A stretch of DNA of 64,000 nt, taken from Microstegium vimineum. Taxonomy: Eukaryota > Streptophyta > Magnoliopsida > Poales > Poaceae. Both the position numbers and the translations under genes were made by a program. Shown here piece after piece: positions 47,962-60,520 of this stretch. The stretch covers positions 51,233,072-51,297,071 of the forward strand of contig CM039122.1 in the NCBI GenBank assembly GCA_022036555.1, in the 5' to 3' direction. A model generated the notes under the pieces. The model was not told the DNA's origin and did no database searches. It saw only the letters and a program-made list of their open reading frames with translations. Within the stretch, counting starts at the first letter, position 1, and each line of letters opens with the position of its first letter.

Positions 47962-48275
47962 CATGTTTATCACAAATCCAAAATCCAAAATCCCAACTAT
48001 TTTGGATTTCAAAATCCAGAATACAAAATATTTTAGTAGACTGTTTAGTTCCAACAAAAAATTAACTTATTTTGAATTCCAATCATAAAGATTGTAAGGA
48101 TGACACTGAAAAAATGTAAAGTTTGGTTTATTTTGACCTCTTGAGTTCAAAATCTAAAATGATGAAGGAATCATTTTTTGTCAAAAAATTTGGGTGGTGT
48201 TTAGTTTCATTTTGCAAAATGAAGAGTCAAAAAACCCAAAATATTTTAGATTTTATGGAAAATTAAACATGTTTT
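47962..48275 (+). mobile_element. MITE, copy 2 of the family at 43378
   Basis: It begins AAGGCCATGTTTATCAC and ends AAATTAAACATG. It aligns along its full length with the inverse complement of 43378-43696. Confidence 0.72.
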
Positions 48276-48617
48276 TTTGTTGTAAATCAGGGACTAAATT
48301 TTGATCAGGGCCTTGAAGCTGTTAGTGTCGCCATGACACTGACGCGGCGATGCCGACCAGATAGCTTGTTTCGCCGCATCGCAAATGATCATAATACTAC
48401 AGTACTATATTAGTTGACCGGTTACACCGCTATAGATCACTGTACGCTATTGGCTGTATCAATCAAGCTGCCAGAAGCACGTAGCCCCACTAGCTAACTA
48501 CTGGAATTAGCTTATTCTACAAAGCGTTGGAGAATTTTAACCAGATGATTCAATGGACCCAACATTTCATTAGTGCGCAGCATGACTACTGCTACTCTAA
48601 TAATAATAATGATGTTT

Positions 48618-49560
48618 AGCAATCTGCTCACTGCACTTTGGTCACCCAAGGTTTATCCTTCAGTCCTACTCCTGCAGCAGGCATAACAACAAGCCATCAC
48701 AACCAACAGGCTGCAACCCAACAGCAATGGCAAACAAATGACCAAGCTGCTCCTTTGTGTATGAATCATTACACACACAGGACCTCAACATCACCCAACC
48801 GACTACTCAACAAAATCTGCAGGTAGGAGATAATGATCGACAGGACATGCTGCATTCTCGGCACAGCCACAATGCCATGTACGGCTCAGGTATGAATTAT
48901 GTCAATGCAAGAACTACTTCAAATGCTGCCCATACAGGCACACAATGCCCCACACAAGCGCATACTCTGTATCACTTCTACAGGGATCCAGATGCTGCAC
49001 TGACGCCTCCACGGCTCTGGATCATGCGTCCAGGGTTCCTAAAAGAGTCGGTCTTGGAATTTTCATTATCAATAATCATGTTCACCCGCTGCAAAATATC
49101 TACATCAAGGCAGCTATGCTGGACTCATCCTCAGTCCTAATGGCGGAAGCCACAACTCTGGCTTTGGCTGTGGCTATAACTCAGAAGCTGCAACTACGCC
49201 ACACAAATTTCCAATCTGACAATCAAGAGTTGGTGCAATTTATCAATTCAAATGAACTCTCCAATCCCCAAGACTGGAGGATCAAGTACCTGACTCAACA
49301 TTTCATCAACTACACTCAGCACATAAGCACAAGGACCTTCAAGATAAAAAAAAAAGTGCCACAACAAGGCTGTTGACATTTTAGCAAAACAAACGTTCAA
49401 TGTTTTAGAGTCTTTTACTTCTATTTCCTATACCTGCTCTAATTCAGATCCCTCTCATGAGTGCAGCTTATTTGATGCACTTTTTTCTGTAACCATTGAC
49501 TCTGTAATGGTTCTAGCAGCGATGTGCTGCTAAAATAAATGTCTGCTTATTGTAAAAAAA
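48618..49560 (+). mobile_element. 5'-truncated L1-type LINE retaining an RNase H domain
   Basis: The plus strand carries an RNase H-like domain (RVT_3). TDASTALDHASRVPKRVGLG supplies the first Asp, SVLMAEATTLALAV the Glu, and FQSDNQELVQFINS the second Asp. At the A-run near 49348 the frame shifts and continues CHNKAVDILAKQTF to a stop near 49532. The element ends at about 49551-49560 with a short poly(A). The part before 48950 is frame-broken. A short ATGTTT on both sides (48611 and 49559) may be a target duplication. Reverse transcriptase and endonuclease are absent. Confidence 0.8.
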
Positions 49561-51437
49561 ATGTTTTTCACATCATGCAAAAGGTTTACACATCTTTATA
49601 TTAGTATAAAGAAAAAAATTGATACAACATGCCATAATGATAACACAGGAGGTCAATAAAAATTTGTATAAAAACTCAGACCCTCTAATATACTATGAGT
49701 CTTTTTACTATGTTTGAAATTTCCTTTCATTTCCTCCTATTTCCTCCACAATATTCTAAGTCTTTTCTAATTATATTCGTAAAGGGTATTTTAGGCACTA
49801 CTAAATTCTAATCCTTACGCAACGATAAGAAAACGTTGCAATAAGTCCAATTTGGTTGCAAAAGCTACATGTTGCAACCGAATTACGTTCGTTGTCAGTC
49901 GTTGCAAAAAGATATTGCAACCGATGTTAGATCGACGTCGTGACCCAAGTAAGCAACGTGAATGAGGGAAATTATAGAAAATCAAATGTACAAAATTTCC
50001 TCCTATTACTCCAATCATTATTTTCACAAATATCAAATTACCGTATTACCCTTGATTAGAAAAAACAAATACAGAAACAAAATTACCACCCCTTTATATG
50101 GAGTCCTAATTATCTGAGTTTTGAAGGAAATGAGAAGAAATTTGACGCACATGGGAGGAAATTTGGCGCATATGGCCCATTGGTCGTACACATCAGAATT
50201 TTCCCCCGTTTCCTCTCTAGAATTTTCTCTCATTTCCTCCAGCCTTTATAGCCGTCGGATCGGTCGACGTGAGCCGTCAAATATTTCCTCAAGTATTGTA
50301 AAAAATCTCATATACTTATATACTAAGAACTCTAATAAGGGTGCAGAGCTGAATGAAAGCTCCGTCCATTGCAAGCTGAATGAGAAAACATTACTGCAGG
50401 GTGCAAAACATTAAAATGGGAACTACTAACTTGCTAGATTCGACAAAAACAATGTTCCACCTCGTAAAGTTTAGCTCCTATTGCATCAGATGTTTAGACC
50501 TTAATTTGGAATGTTAAATATTAACTAATTACAAAACTAATTGCACAGTTTGAGACTAATTTCTGAGACGAATTTATTAAACATATTAGTCCATGATTTG
50601 ACACTGTAGTGCTATAGTAAACATGTATTAATGATGGATTAATTATGATTAATAGATTTGTCTTGTAAATTAGTCACAACTTCTGTAGTTAGTTTTATAA
50701 TTAGCTCATGTCTAGTCCTCCTAATTAGAATCCAATATCCAATGGGACATGGACTAAACTTTAATCTCCGAAACTACATACCAAGATTTGGCTAATCAAA
50801 TCTAGCAAAAATATATTTAAGACAATTTTGTGGTTGTTATACATGTTTCATTGGTCAAGCTACATTTTTTTAATAAGGGAATAGAAGTATCCCCTAGCCT
50901 CCACAAAGGCGATGCTTTAATTAGTCGTTTCTTATTACAATAGTTGTCATTGCAAAAAAAAAAACTCATAATTTTTGAACAAAAACGCAAAATAGAGACC
51001 CATCGTCTTTAATGTAACCTATATATGTGTAAACTTTCATCCTTGTCCAGCAAAAATATTCATTGTGGTGATCTCCGAAGCGTGGCAAACATTTAACATA
51101 ACTTTCCAATTCTCCACCTACGCAGACTAGAATAAAACCTATATAAATGATTATATCTTTTGTTTTATCAAACACAATATCATTTTGACTTAGACATAAA
51201 GACCACTGTAAAGCACAAATTTCCACTAAATTTTTTGTTTTATGGTCAAGCTATATATATGATACTGTAATATAATTCTAGCTACTGTACATCCCCCATC
51301 CACAGATGCTATGGATTTGTAATGTAGCATCTAACAAGTTACACAAACCCGATTGTTTAGTAAGCCAACATTTCACAAATCCTTGAAGGAAAAACTAACA
51401 CTTCAGCCTATGAAAAGCCCAGTCACAAGAAGGACCC
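49561..51437. other. intergenic, degenerate repeats
   Basis: 49718-50170 has oppositely oriented TTTCCTTTCATTTCCTCC and GGAAATGAGAAGAAA blocks. 50441-50800 contains the widespread grass MITE text with GAGACGAATTTATTAAAC and TTAATTATGATTAATAGA. 62390-62530 has a related stretch. Precise ends were not resolved and no gene was seen. Confidence 0.4.
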
Positions 51438-51439
51438 AA

Positions 51440-51580
51440 ACACGGTCTGTTTGCTTGACTGTTTTGGACTTTTGGTGGCTGATAAGTCGACTGATGTTGT
51501 TTTTGACTGTTTTTCTGTGAAAGAAAAACACTGTTTTGATGGTTGATAAGCTGACTGATAAGCCAAATGAACAGGGCGAT
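51440..51580. mobile_element. short MITE
   Basis: GGTCTGTTTGCTTGACTG at the left and TGATAAGCCAAATGAACAGG at the right are imperfect inverted ends. Repeated GCTGATAAG motifs lie between. Confidence 0.55.
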
Positions 51581-53067
51581 TAATGACTATAGTATATCAG
51601 GATTAATTAGGTATGTTAATTAGCCGGCAATGCCATTTCTGTTCATAGACCACACAGTATACGAACAACTAGCATATACTAGCAGTAAGAAACGAAGATG
51701 CCCTACTAATGATTTGCCTCAAGTTTTGACATTTTGGGCAATGAATTATGCTTCAGATCCAGACAAACCAACTCTACATCTATAAGTCATCTATAAACCA
51801 TGTTCTACTAATGCTCCTCCTCCCATTGTTGCCGTAGACCTTCAATATAAATACATTCTGATAAACCTGAGAAGCTAAGCAAGGAGTAGCATACCTATTG
51901 TACTATAGTTTAGTTACTCTCTTCATAAGCCCAAACAAATTTAATACTCTCTCCATTCTAAACTATAAAAGGTTTTCACTTTCGTAGATACATTACTTTT
52001 ATACATCTGTACCTTTGTATATCTAAATGTGCGGCAAAAAATATATTTAGAAAAGATAAAGTATATTTTATAATTTAGAATATGTACTGTAGCAAGCTTG
52101 CTACCGTGGGGGTAAGCGGAACAACTGACAGTTACCGACGGCGATCTAGTAGATCGTTCACGCGCCCGTGCGCTTTCCTAGGCTTCTGTAGCCTCAAATG
52201 TCAGCGATGCACGTACGTGTGCATCCGGCACCCCTGAGCTAGGCAGGCATATCCCGCATGCCGTACGCTCCATGAATAACATAGCGAGATGCACGCTTTA
52301 GTTTTATGCATGTCTGCTGCTGGTCGGTTCATTTCTCCCTTCTTCTTCCCAGCTGCATGCAGCATGCGCCATTGCAGTGGAATCCTAGAGATGGACACAG
52401 GCCAGGAAGATGAAGATCACGTCAACTCCCTGGTCACGAAGGTAAAGCAAGTTGCCTTCATTAATGAACTCCACATGACTGGATTATTAATTCATCGAAC
52501 AGCCTTGGCTGGCACGGGGGCCATTAATGCCGTAATCTTGCCGCATTAATTGCCTAATCCTCCCACACATCGGCTAGGATTTGTCAATTTGAGGTGGATT
52601 TATCTACTAGTTGACCTGTAAAAGTCATTTCCAACTCTAGATTTAGCAGTAACACATTTTCACTGGTATAAGCATCCTTGTCCTAAATCGGCACAGCCAC
52701 AGTATGTCTCTTTGTACCAAACTTGTCAGCAGCATATTTCAAAAGATTGTACAATATTTGTTCGTTTACATTTGAACTTTGATCATTCACTTGTGGAAGC
52801 TCCTTACTTTTCCATAACTAGGCAACTGGAGTAACTAAGCAAAATAATCAGTAGTTGCACTTGTCCGAACTATAAAGACTGTCCTCAACCAGCTACGGTT
52901 TAGTAGTAGCTTATGTTTCTTTTTAACCTTGTACTCACATTGTCTCAACCGGCCAGTAAGTGTGTAATATCTCATTTATTGAGAAGTTAAACTTTTTTAG
53001 ATTTGGCTAAATACATATAAAAATATTAATATTTATGAATGCAATAAGTATCATTAGATTGATCGTG

Positions 53068-53069
<2 letters not shown>
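51581..53069. other. intergenic, partial Stowaway remnant
   Basis: At about 51948-52086 CTCTCTCCATTCTAAACTAT and TATAATTTAGAATATGTAC look like worn Stowaway ends. 52190-52560 has balanced composition with an open frame at 52289-52549 but no recognised protein. Confidence 0.4.

Positions 53070-53112
<43 letters not shown>
53070..53112. repeat. (AT)n microsatellite, about 21 units
   Basis: An uninterrupted run of TA dinucleotides. Confidence 0.97.
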
Positions 53113-53120
<8 letters not shown>

Positions 53121-53231
53121 ATAATAAACTTATTCGAGGAAAAATATTAATACTACTATTAAACTTTAAAAAGCTTCTCTACTCGAGAAACAAGATGTTT
53201 ATTTATTTTAAGACAAAGGGAATAACTTGAT

Positions 53232-53375
53232 ACTTTCTCTATCCCAAATTATAAGACATTGTTTTTAGATTAATCATTTTTATTATGTATCTAAACATAA
53301 TATATATCTAGATATATAGCAAAAGTTATGAATCTAAAAAAGCTAAAACATCTTATAATTTGAAATAGAGGGGTA
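53232..53375. mobile_element. Stowaway-like MITE, degenerate
   Basis: CTTTCTCTATCCCAAATTAT at the left and ATAATTTGAAATAGAGGGG at the right are inverted ends of Stowaway type. The interior is AT-rich. Confidence 0.6.
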
Positions 53376-54539
53376 CTTATCAGCTCATACTATAGTGCAT
53401 CATGTTTTGTATCTTGTAACTTGATGAATTATACTACTTATTAGTTCATACGTGCATTACATAATTGATTATTTTTTCAGATTTTTTTTTCCAGAGATTC
53501 TAAAGTAGCTTCCAGGTTGTGAATTCGGGAGAACCTCAACCAAATAGTAAAATATAAATAAGTGATTCTATGTTGATTTTATAAAGTAATTCTCTGAAAT
53601 TAACTGGTTAGTGTTTAGGATCTCTTGTTCTACCGAACACTGGTTGAGACTGTGTGAGTACAAGGTTATGGAGTAAGTGTCTGAATAGCTGATTTAATGG
53701 CTATTTGAGATTAAACCGGCTGGTACATAAACCGGTTGATTTTGACCGACAGAATAGTGTTATGTGAGAAAGAATAAACTGAAACAAGTCAATTTTGTTG
53801 GACATTGTGGTCTCGGTATTACCATGATGACTCCTACGTAATTCTTGCTCTCTTTTGTAGGATTTTCCACGCAGGAGTAACATAAAATCAGCGCAAAACC
53901 AAACACACCCTCTCTATATGAGTACTGCTGAAATCGGATGGAAGAGAGGTTAGAAACGATGTCATGTGCGAATTAGCCCAACACTTTTCTTTAGCGCAAC
54001 ACACCAACACGGAGATGGAGATATCGATCATATTCCCTTAACTCGACTGTGAATCACTGCATGCGCTTGCCCTATACCTATAGCAAGCTAGCCACGATCG
54101 ATCGAGGAGATTGATCGAGCTCTCACTCCACACGTCGACGTGCATGCACGCCCTGTAGCTACTCATCTTGACTCGCATTAAGGGAGCTTCTAGTTTTTTT
54201 TTTCCTTTTTTACAACATGGGGAGCTTCTAGTTGCTCTCAGATCAGAGAGGGCGAGGGGAACACTATCAACGGCATTAATGACACGCATGGATGCCGCAT
54301 TAATTGTACTTAAAAATAGAGCAGTGGATCATCGTGTTTCTAATCCAACAGACAAGCTAAGAACAGGCAGCTAAAGAACAGCAGGGAATTGCCCCCGACC
54401 CGGCGTCTGGCATCGAAGCCAGGAATTAACAGTATCCGAAGCACATTGTCCCGCTACTTTAATCCCGGGTTAAGCACTTAACAGTATCCCTAATCTGATC
54501 TGCACCTCGATCGATCGACTGCCCACTACTACAGAAACG

Positions 54540-54725
54540 ACAATCAGTGCCGGTTTAAAACCCTCCTAAAGTGACGGTTTTTGAACCGGCACTGGCGAAT
54601 CGGCAATGATAAGCCCAAGCCATCACTGCCGGTTATGCCAAACCAGCAGTGATGGCTCAAACATAACACCGGCAGTGATGCTTGCGCCATCACTGCCGGT
54701 TTGTAACACCAACCGGCAGTGATAT
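54540..54725. repeat. CACTA subterminal repeats, left cluster
   Basis: Several copies of CATCACTGCCGGTT and its inverse AACCGGCAGTGAT occur, presumed binding sites of the element-encoded protein. Confidence 0.9.
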
Positions 54726-54961
54726 TATTTTTTAAAATTGCATTTTTTTAATTGTTTTATTTTCATTTGGGGTTTCTGGTTTAGGGTTTCTGGTAGAGGT
54801 GGTGGGGTGGGAGATCGTGGAGGTGTTTGCTATCGAACCATTTGATATCGATGTAAATTGAAGGTGGTTGTGGACTAGCGACAATACAAGCCCATCACAC
54901 ATTTATAATAATTATTACAAAACATCCAAACAAAACTTAAAGTATCGAATTAATTGTCGCA

Positions 54962-57900
54962 TTACAATAGCCTTTCGAGGCGGTCTTTTCCATAGTTCTT
55001 CTTGAAGTCCTTACTCTTCACAATGGATAGACATCCTTTTCTATACACTATATCGTCCAGAATAAGAGCTGCTATCTTCTCTTGAAATCCTCTTATCTCA
55101 AAATCCACCAACCTATTGTGGCTCTGATCTTTGCGCTGTAAATTGATACAAGATGATATTGAGATGCACATACGTAAGACAAAACAATAGAATTAAAATG
55201 CGACGCGTACGTACCATGCCATCTCCTATTCCTAGTTTTGCGCCAAAGTAGCAAAACATTGTCCACATCACATAGAACCCACATTCGTTGTTCCCCATTG
55301 GTTGATCTAGGGCCTTGACCTTCTTCATATACTCCGCTCTGAATGGTTCTCTCCATTTCTTTTACATATTAGGCTCCACATTTCTCCAATCAGGTAACGC
55401 CTTCATTCTATGTGACAATGTAAATGAAGTGTGAAGGCTCAGGACATTATTAATTACAATATCATATGTGATTGAAAAGTATGGTGATATTGGGTTCACT
55501 TACATATTTAGCACTTCGACTAGGGGTTCGATAAGTTTAAGTGGCTTCTTTTTTGAGTCCCACACCTCGATAGTTGAATTTTTAAGACTTATATCTACGA
55601 GGACGTAATGGTTGCTGCAATCACAAAGTTCATGTTATTGAATGATATATCAAGAAAAAACACTTAAGTAAGGGTCGAGAACACATACTCGCAATTGTAG
55701 GTTAGCAGTGCGTTTGTTTTGTCGACTGAGAACATTCTTTCAAACTCTATCTTCAAACTCGCTGAGACATACGGATCTTGGAGACCGGCTTTGCATGTTG
55801 TCTCATTTACATAGATGCGGTCTAAGAAGTCAAAATTACTATTTCGTTTTTGAAGGCAAAATTTTGCTACAGACCTGCAAAATAAACATGCATGGATATA
55901 TTCAAATGCAGATCACGTAGTTTATTATAACGTTGTTAGAGTATGGTACTTACATAGTCCATAACATCATAATCTGCACATCCAGCGAGCGTCGTTGAAA
56001 GAGTTGAAATTGGTCTTCATAATAAATAGTATGCACAACTTCTTCAGGATGATTAAAAATAAAACATGGAGGGATGCATACTTGAAAGTTTGCATTCTTG
56101 TCTTTGTTATTGTTACTATCTATGATGTAATAATCATGCAACTGTCGCATGTTTGTTGGCAAATTTCTATACTCTTCTTGGCTGACGACCATAGGCTTGC
56201 CTAGTTCAAACTTGTATGCAACTTCGGCCTTTTCAAATTCGGTTTTTTCAAAATATAGATTCTCGGCATCCTCCATGCTTATATCCAGGTCTGCGGCCAA
56301 GTTTTGTATCTCTAGCTGCTGAAAGGTATGTATTTCTCTAGCTCTTTCTTGGTTACCCGGATTTTTGCTTTGCCTTTCAAATTGGCTCTGTTTCTCAGGT
56401 ATATAAGTCAATCGTTCATACAAGGCAAGTTTGGTGGCCTTTTCTGCAATCTGAGCTCGTAGAATATCGTCCTTAGTCGGCACTGGCTGCCGCCTTTTAC
56501 TAGTCATCTTGGGATCTTTACCAACTGAAGCTGATGACCTCCTCTGTTGCGAAGTCGAACCTGATCTAGAGCTAGGCCGTCGAGATCCCAGTCCTGAGGA
56601 CTTTGAAGCCGGTGGAGGAGGAGGAGGAGGAGGAGTCTTCTCCTTTGGCGGTGGAGAAGGAGTCTTCTCCTTTTGCGGTGGAGGAGGTGTCGGTGGATCT
56701 TGACGAGGAGAGAAACCTCTTGGCGGAGACGACCGGGATGATTCACTGTCATCATCATCATCCGAAGATGGCTGGTTATCTAGCTTGATGAAGTGTTTGC
56801 GCCAGGCGACATGAGTGTCCAAGTTGTGAACTAGACGCGGCCTATCTTCCTCCACTGGGAAATCAATATGTATCTTATTGTACTTCTTGTCCAATATCTT
56901 ATCAATACTGACCCTGGCATACCCGAGTGGCACTGACTTGCCATGAATGATGTTCTCTCCTCTAGGAAATGCTTGTCCGACCGCCACCTTGTATTTGGTC
57001 CACTGCTGTCGGATGTACAACCTGACATTCACAGGTTCTTTGATGTCGTCCACCGGATAAGGAGCATTGACCTCTTCATCGTCAGGCATAGGGGTTGAGC
57101 CACAGCTACTGCGGCCCTTGCCGGACACTGGGCTATTCAAAGTCGGGATTGCATGCGGCCCTTGACTCGAACACATGGATTGCATAGCGCTCGCCACTTG
57201 AGCAGCTATCCGTGCTTCAATGCTCTGTTCTAGCTCCTGTCGCATCCTTTGGAACTCCTCTTCTCTTTGCGTTCTAGCCCTTGCCCGGCTCCTATAGGAA
57301 GCGGATTCACTTTCAAATGCTTTCTCCCAAGGAATTACCCCGGCTCCTCTAGTGCCACCGGGGTGCTCCTTGTTTCCAAGTGCTTGCGTGAGCACGTCAT
57401 TTTCTCTATCCGACCTGCGGGCCCCTCTATGCACTTCCTCAGTGATCGTGGAAATCTTCTGGAGGAGATCGGTGACGGGTTCAACCCTGGCGGAAAGGCT
57501 CCCGTCAGGATTGTATTGTGCCCCCCTTGTGAGTAGGTAGTTCACTGATCTGGGCTGCCAATCGTTTGTCTGAGGCGTAACGCCGCTCTGCTCTAGTGCT
57601 TCGACTTGGGCATCCCAATCCGGAATCTTCCTTACGTACCCACGCGATCCTAGGCGGTGAGGATTATTTGACCTAAGTGAGTTTGCTTTGTTTCTTTCGC
57701 TTGATGCCTTGGCCTCATCGGATAGCTTGTAAGCCTTGAACTCCTCCCAGAAGTCCCTCTGCTTGCTGAATTCACCTCCTGCAAAATTCGGTTCTTTTTC
57801 CTCCTTGATGAGCTTGTGCAAGTTTCCCTTGAAATTCTTGAAGGAGTGACCCATGATTTCCTTGGCCCTCTTCTTGACTGTCGCTTCATCACAATCATTA

Positions 57901-58449
57901 GGGAAAGTGAAATACCCTCTGAATTTGTTCCAAACTAGTTGCTTCTTAACTTCTGGAACCCTCCATGGGTCTTGCTCACTTCCATTCCACTTCCTGTATT
58001 TGATCGGGATGAAGTCCCTTACAAGTGCCCCGATGGTACTCTTGTATGGGCCCAATGCTTTAAGTGGCTCCACCGGCTCCCCTAGTTGATTGAATTGAGA
58101 GATGTGTCAGTGTCTAGTTGTCCGAGGGAGCTTTGTTGCACCACGCTTAGTCCTTCTGGAACTCTCACCAGTACTTGGACCTTCCGGCGGAACCTGCTTC
58201 AAAATTTATAAATAAGTCCTCATCAAACTTTTATGGCTATATCTACCGTGTTTTAGGTATGACCTAAGTTATTACCTCGTCTCCTTGGCCCTCTTCTAGG
58301 TTTAGCATATGGCTAGGGCTCCAAGGTCTTTGATCCCCTTGCTGGTTGTCATCGGCTCCTTGGTCACGTTCAGCACCGCCACCACTAGTTCCTTGGTCAT
58401 CGGCTTCGGTCGCAGGGCGACGAGTGGTGAATCGGCGCTTAATTGTCAT
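54962..58449 (-). pseudogene. CACTA second gene: Transposase_24-like N-terminus plus Ulp1-like cysteine protease domain
   Basis: Proposed exons are 58276-58449 (ATG at 58449), 55954-58193, 55689-55874, 55504-55614, 55215-55407 and 54962-55135. The long exon starts with the Transposase_24 (Ptta/En/Spm) region, including GEPVEPLKALG and IGALVRDFIPIKYRKWNG, then a DUF8039-like part (VNVRLYIRQQWTKYKVAVGQ) and a Pro/Ser-rich linker. The later exons give an Ulp1/C48 protease fold: catalytic His in NHYVLVDISLK, Asp in VWDS, and Gln/Cys in QPMGNNECGFYVMW. SUMO-protease-like domains of this sort are known in Kaonashi-type CACTA and MULE elements. In-frame stops at 58107-58109 and 55372-55374 break the frame. 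All catalytic residues are otherwise present. Confidence 0.85.
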
Positions 58450-58559
58450 GTTTATGGCCTTGAATTTCGATTATTGGTATTAGCTCATAGGTAGATAGAT
58501 AGACTCAAAATCCATACATAAGTCGAGCGGGTTCATTTAGGTATATATAAGTGAACTAC

Positions 58560-59345
58560 CTATAAGCCATGCTATACATCTCTCTATCTCTCTATATCTC
58601 TCTATCTCTCTATCTCTCTCTATATCTCTATCTATCTCTCTATCTCTATATATCTCTCTATATCTCTCTATCTCTCTATATCTATCTAAAAATTTGAATA
58701 GAAGTTGAAAATCTTCCAAAATAGACAAGTATATAGAGATTAGTCACAATATAAAGCCATAGACAAGTATATAGAGATTAGTCACAATATAAAGCCATAG
58801 CCACAAGATATGATTGTATCTATATCTGTATCTCTCTATCTCTATCTATCTATATATCTATAAGTGACCAAAGAGTTTACAAGCATCAATATCTATAAAT
58901 GACATCATATATACAAGCATCTCCACAAACATAAATGAATCATATATACAAAGCTATCTTTCTCTCTATCTGTCTATATCTCTCTCTATCTATCTATTTC
59001 TATGGGTAAGTCATGCATCTCCACAAGCATAAGTGAATCATATATACAAGCATATCTTTCTATCTCTCTCTATATATATATACAAGGATGACATATAAGG
59101 ATGAAAGACACTACCTATCTCTCTATCTCTCTCAAATATACAAGGATGAACCATCTAGCTATCACTTTGTCTATATATAAGTCATGTTATATCTCTCTAT
59201 ATGTAAGTCATGTATCTCTAAGTATATAAGTACCTATATATCTCTACCTATCTGTAAGTACTATCTCTCTAATCTCTCTCTATATATAAGTATATATCTC
59301 TAATCTCTCTAATCTCTCTAATCTATCTATCTATCACTATAATCT
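58560..59345. repeat. (CTCTAT)n-rich simple-sequence block inside the CACTA element
   Basis: About 0.8 kb is dominated by CTATCTCTCTATATCTC-like repeats. A 38-bp unit with AGACAAGTATATAGAGATTA is duplicated in tandem at about 58721-58797. It lies just upstream of the second CACTA gene. Confidence 0.9.
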
Positions 59346-59388
59346 CTAAGCTAGCTATCATTGCATGCCTAACAGCAACTAGGTAGCA

Positions 59389-59890
59389 GTGTCCTCCACT
59401 GTGGCATTTCGTCGAACAGGTTGCAGAAATGGCGATTGGAGCTCACTGTGGAGGGTCGGGGGCCGAATTCCGAGCTCCTGTGCCGTCGCGGGGGAGGTCC
59501 TGGGTGGCGGAAAGGTCGGTGGCGAGTCCTGGCGAGGTAGCTCTGGGTCCGTTGCGGTGGGGTTCCCGGCGAGGTCGCGGCGAGGTTGCTGCGGCGTGCA
59601 CTGGAGCTCTGCCGGAGTCGAGCAGAGCAGCTCGAGCTTCCTCGCGACGTCGTGGAGGGAGGCAGCGGCGGTGTCGAGGTCGTGGAGGAGCCTCCTGCCG
59701 ACGTCGTGGAGTGAGGCGGCGTCGTCGTGCAGTGGCGAGCTCTCGGGCGGTGTCGAGAGCGTGCGACGTCCGTGGGTGGTGGCGGCCCGTGGGTGGTGGC
59801 GGCGGCGTGCAGTGGTGAGCTCGGGCAGCGTCGAAATTGCTAAGTGTGGAACTGACGCGCGTCTGAAATTTTCGAACGCGCGCTAGTTCT
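59389..59890. other. GC-rich segment in the middle of the CACTA element
   Basis: It is open in several frames on both strands, with Gly/Arg/Ser-rich translations without known domains. It sits between the simple-sequence block and the internal subterminal repeats. It may be the 5' leader of the second CACTA gene or acquired host DNA. Confidence 0.4.
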
Positions 59891-59906
59891 TTAAATAGGG
59901 TAGCTC

Positions 59907-60071
59907 ATCACTGCCGGTTCTTGTTACAAACCGGCAGTGATGTCCCCTATCACTGTCGGTTTGTAATAAGAACCGGCAGTGATGATGGCGCATCACTGCC
60001 GGTTGGTTATTAGAACCGGCAGTGATAGGGGCACATCACTGCCGGTTTCTCTATAACCGACAGTGATGTGT
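59907..60071. repeat. CACTA subterminal repeats, internal cluster
   Basis: At least eight copies of ATCACTGCCGGTT or AACCGGCAGTGAT are packed here, almost 3 kb from one end and 5.4 kb from the other. Such repeats normally occur only near the element ends. No CACTA terminus is adjacent. Confidence 0.88.
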
Positions 60072-60520
60072 GTATTTTTTAAAATTCTGCCTTTTGCTTT
60101 AGAATTCAAATTACTCCTGATTTTTTACTAGAACTTGAAAAACTCCAAACATAGAAATTGCATAATTTTTAATTCTCTACAACTTTTGCTGAAGTAGCAT
60201 ATTCAAATTATTTATATTTTTTGAATTCCATTTTGAATTTGAATAAGGGTTTAAAATTCAATTACCCCCTTTGTAATTACTCCAAAAATTTGAATAGAAG
60301 TTGAAAATCTTCCAACATAGCTTTTGCTAGTTTTGAGGAGCTCTACATTATTGCTTATACACTCAAGGTCTAATTCTTTATAGTTTTGGAATCCCTTTTG
60401 ACATGGCATACATCAATCAACAACGTGGTACAACTCAACAATCTCTAGAACTCCATATGATCTCAAATTACTAAAACAACATTTCATTAAGGATTACATA
60501 GTTTATGATACTCTAACAAT

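Noticed and set aside
49815..50036. Repeated TTGCAA-rich stretch as a possible separate transposon
   Set aside because: No inverted or direct terminal repeats or target duplication could be fixed.
54540..54725. Regularly spaced repeats resembling a CRISPR array
   Set aside because: They alternate in orientation, vary in spacing and occur at CACTA ends, so they are transposon subterminal repeats in a plant genome.
59389..59886. A plus-strand frame of 165 codons in the middle of the CACTA element
   Set aside because: Gly/Arg/Ser-rich composition with overlapping open frames reflects high GC content. No domain is recognised and it runs opposite to the element's genes.
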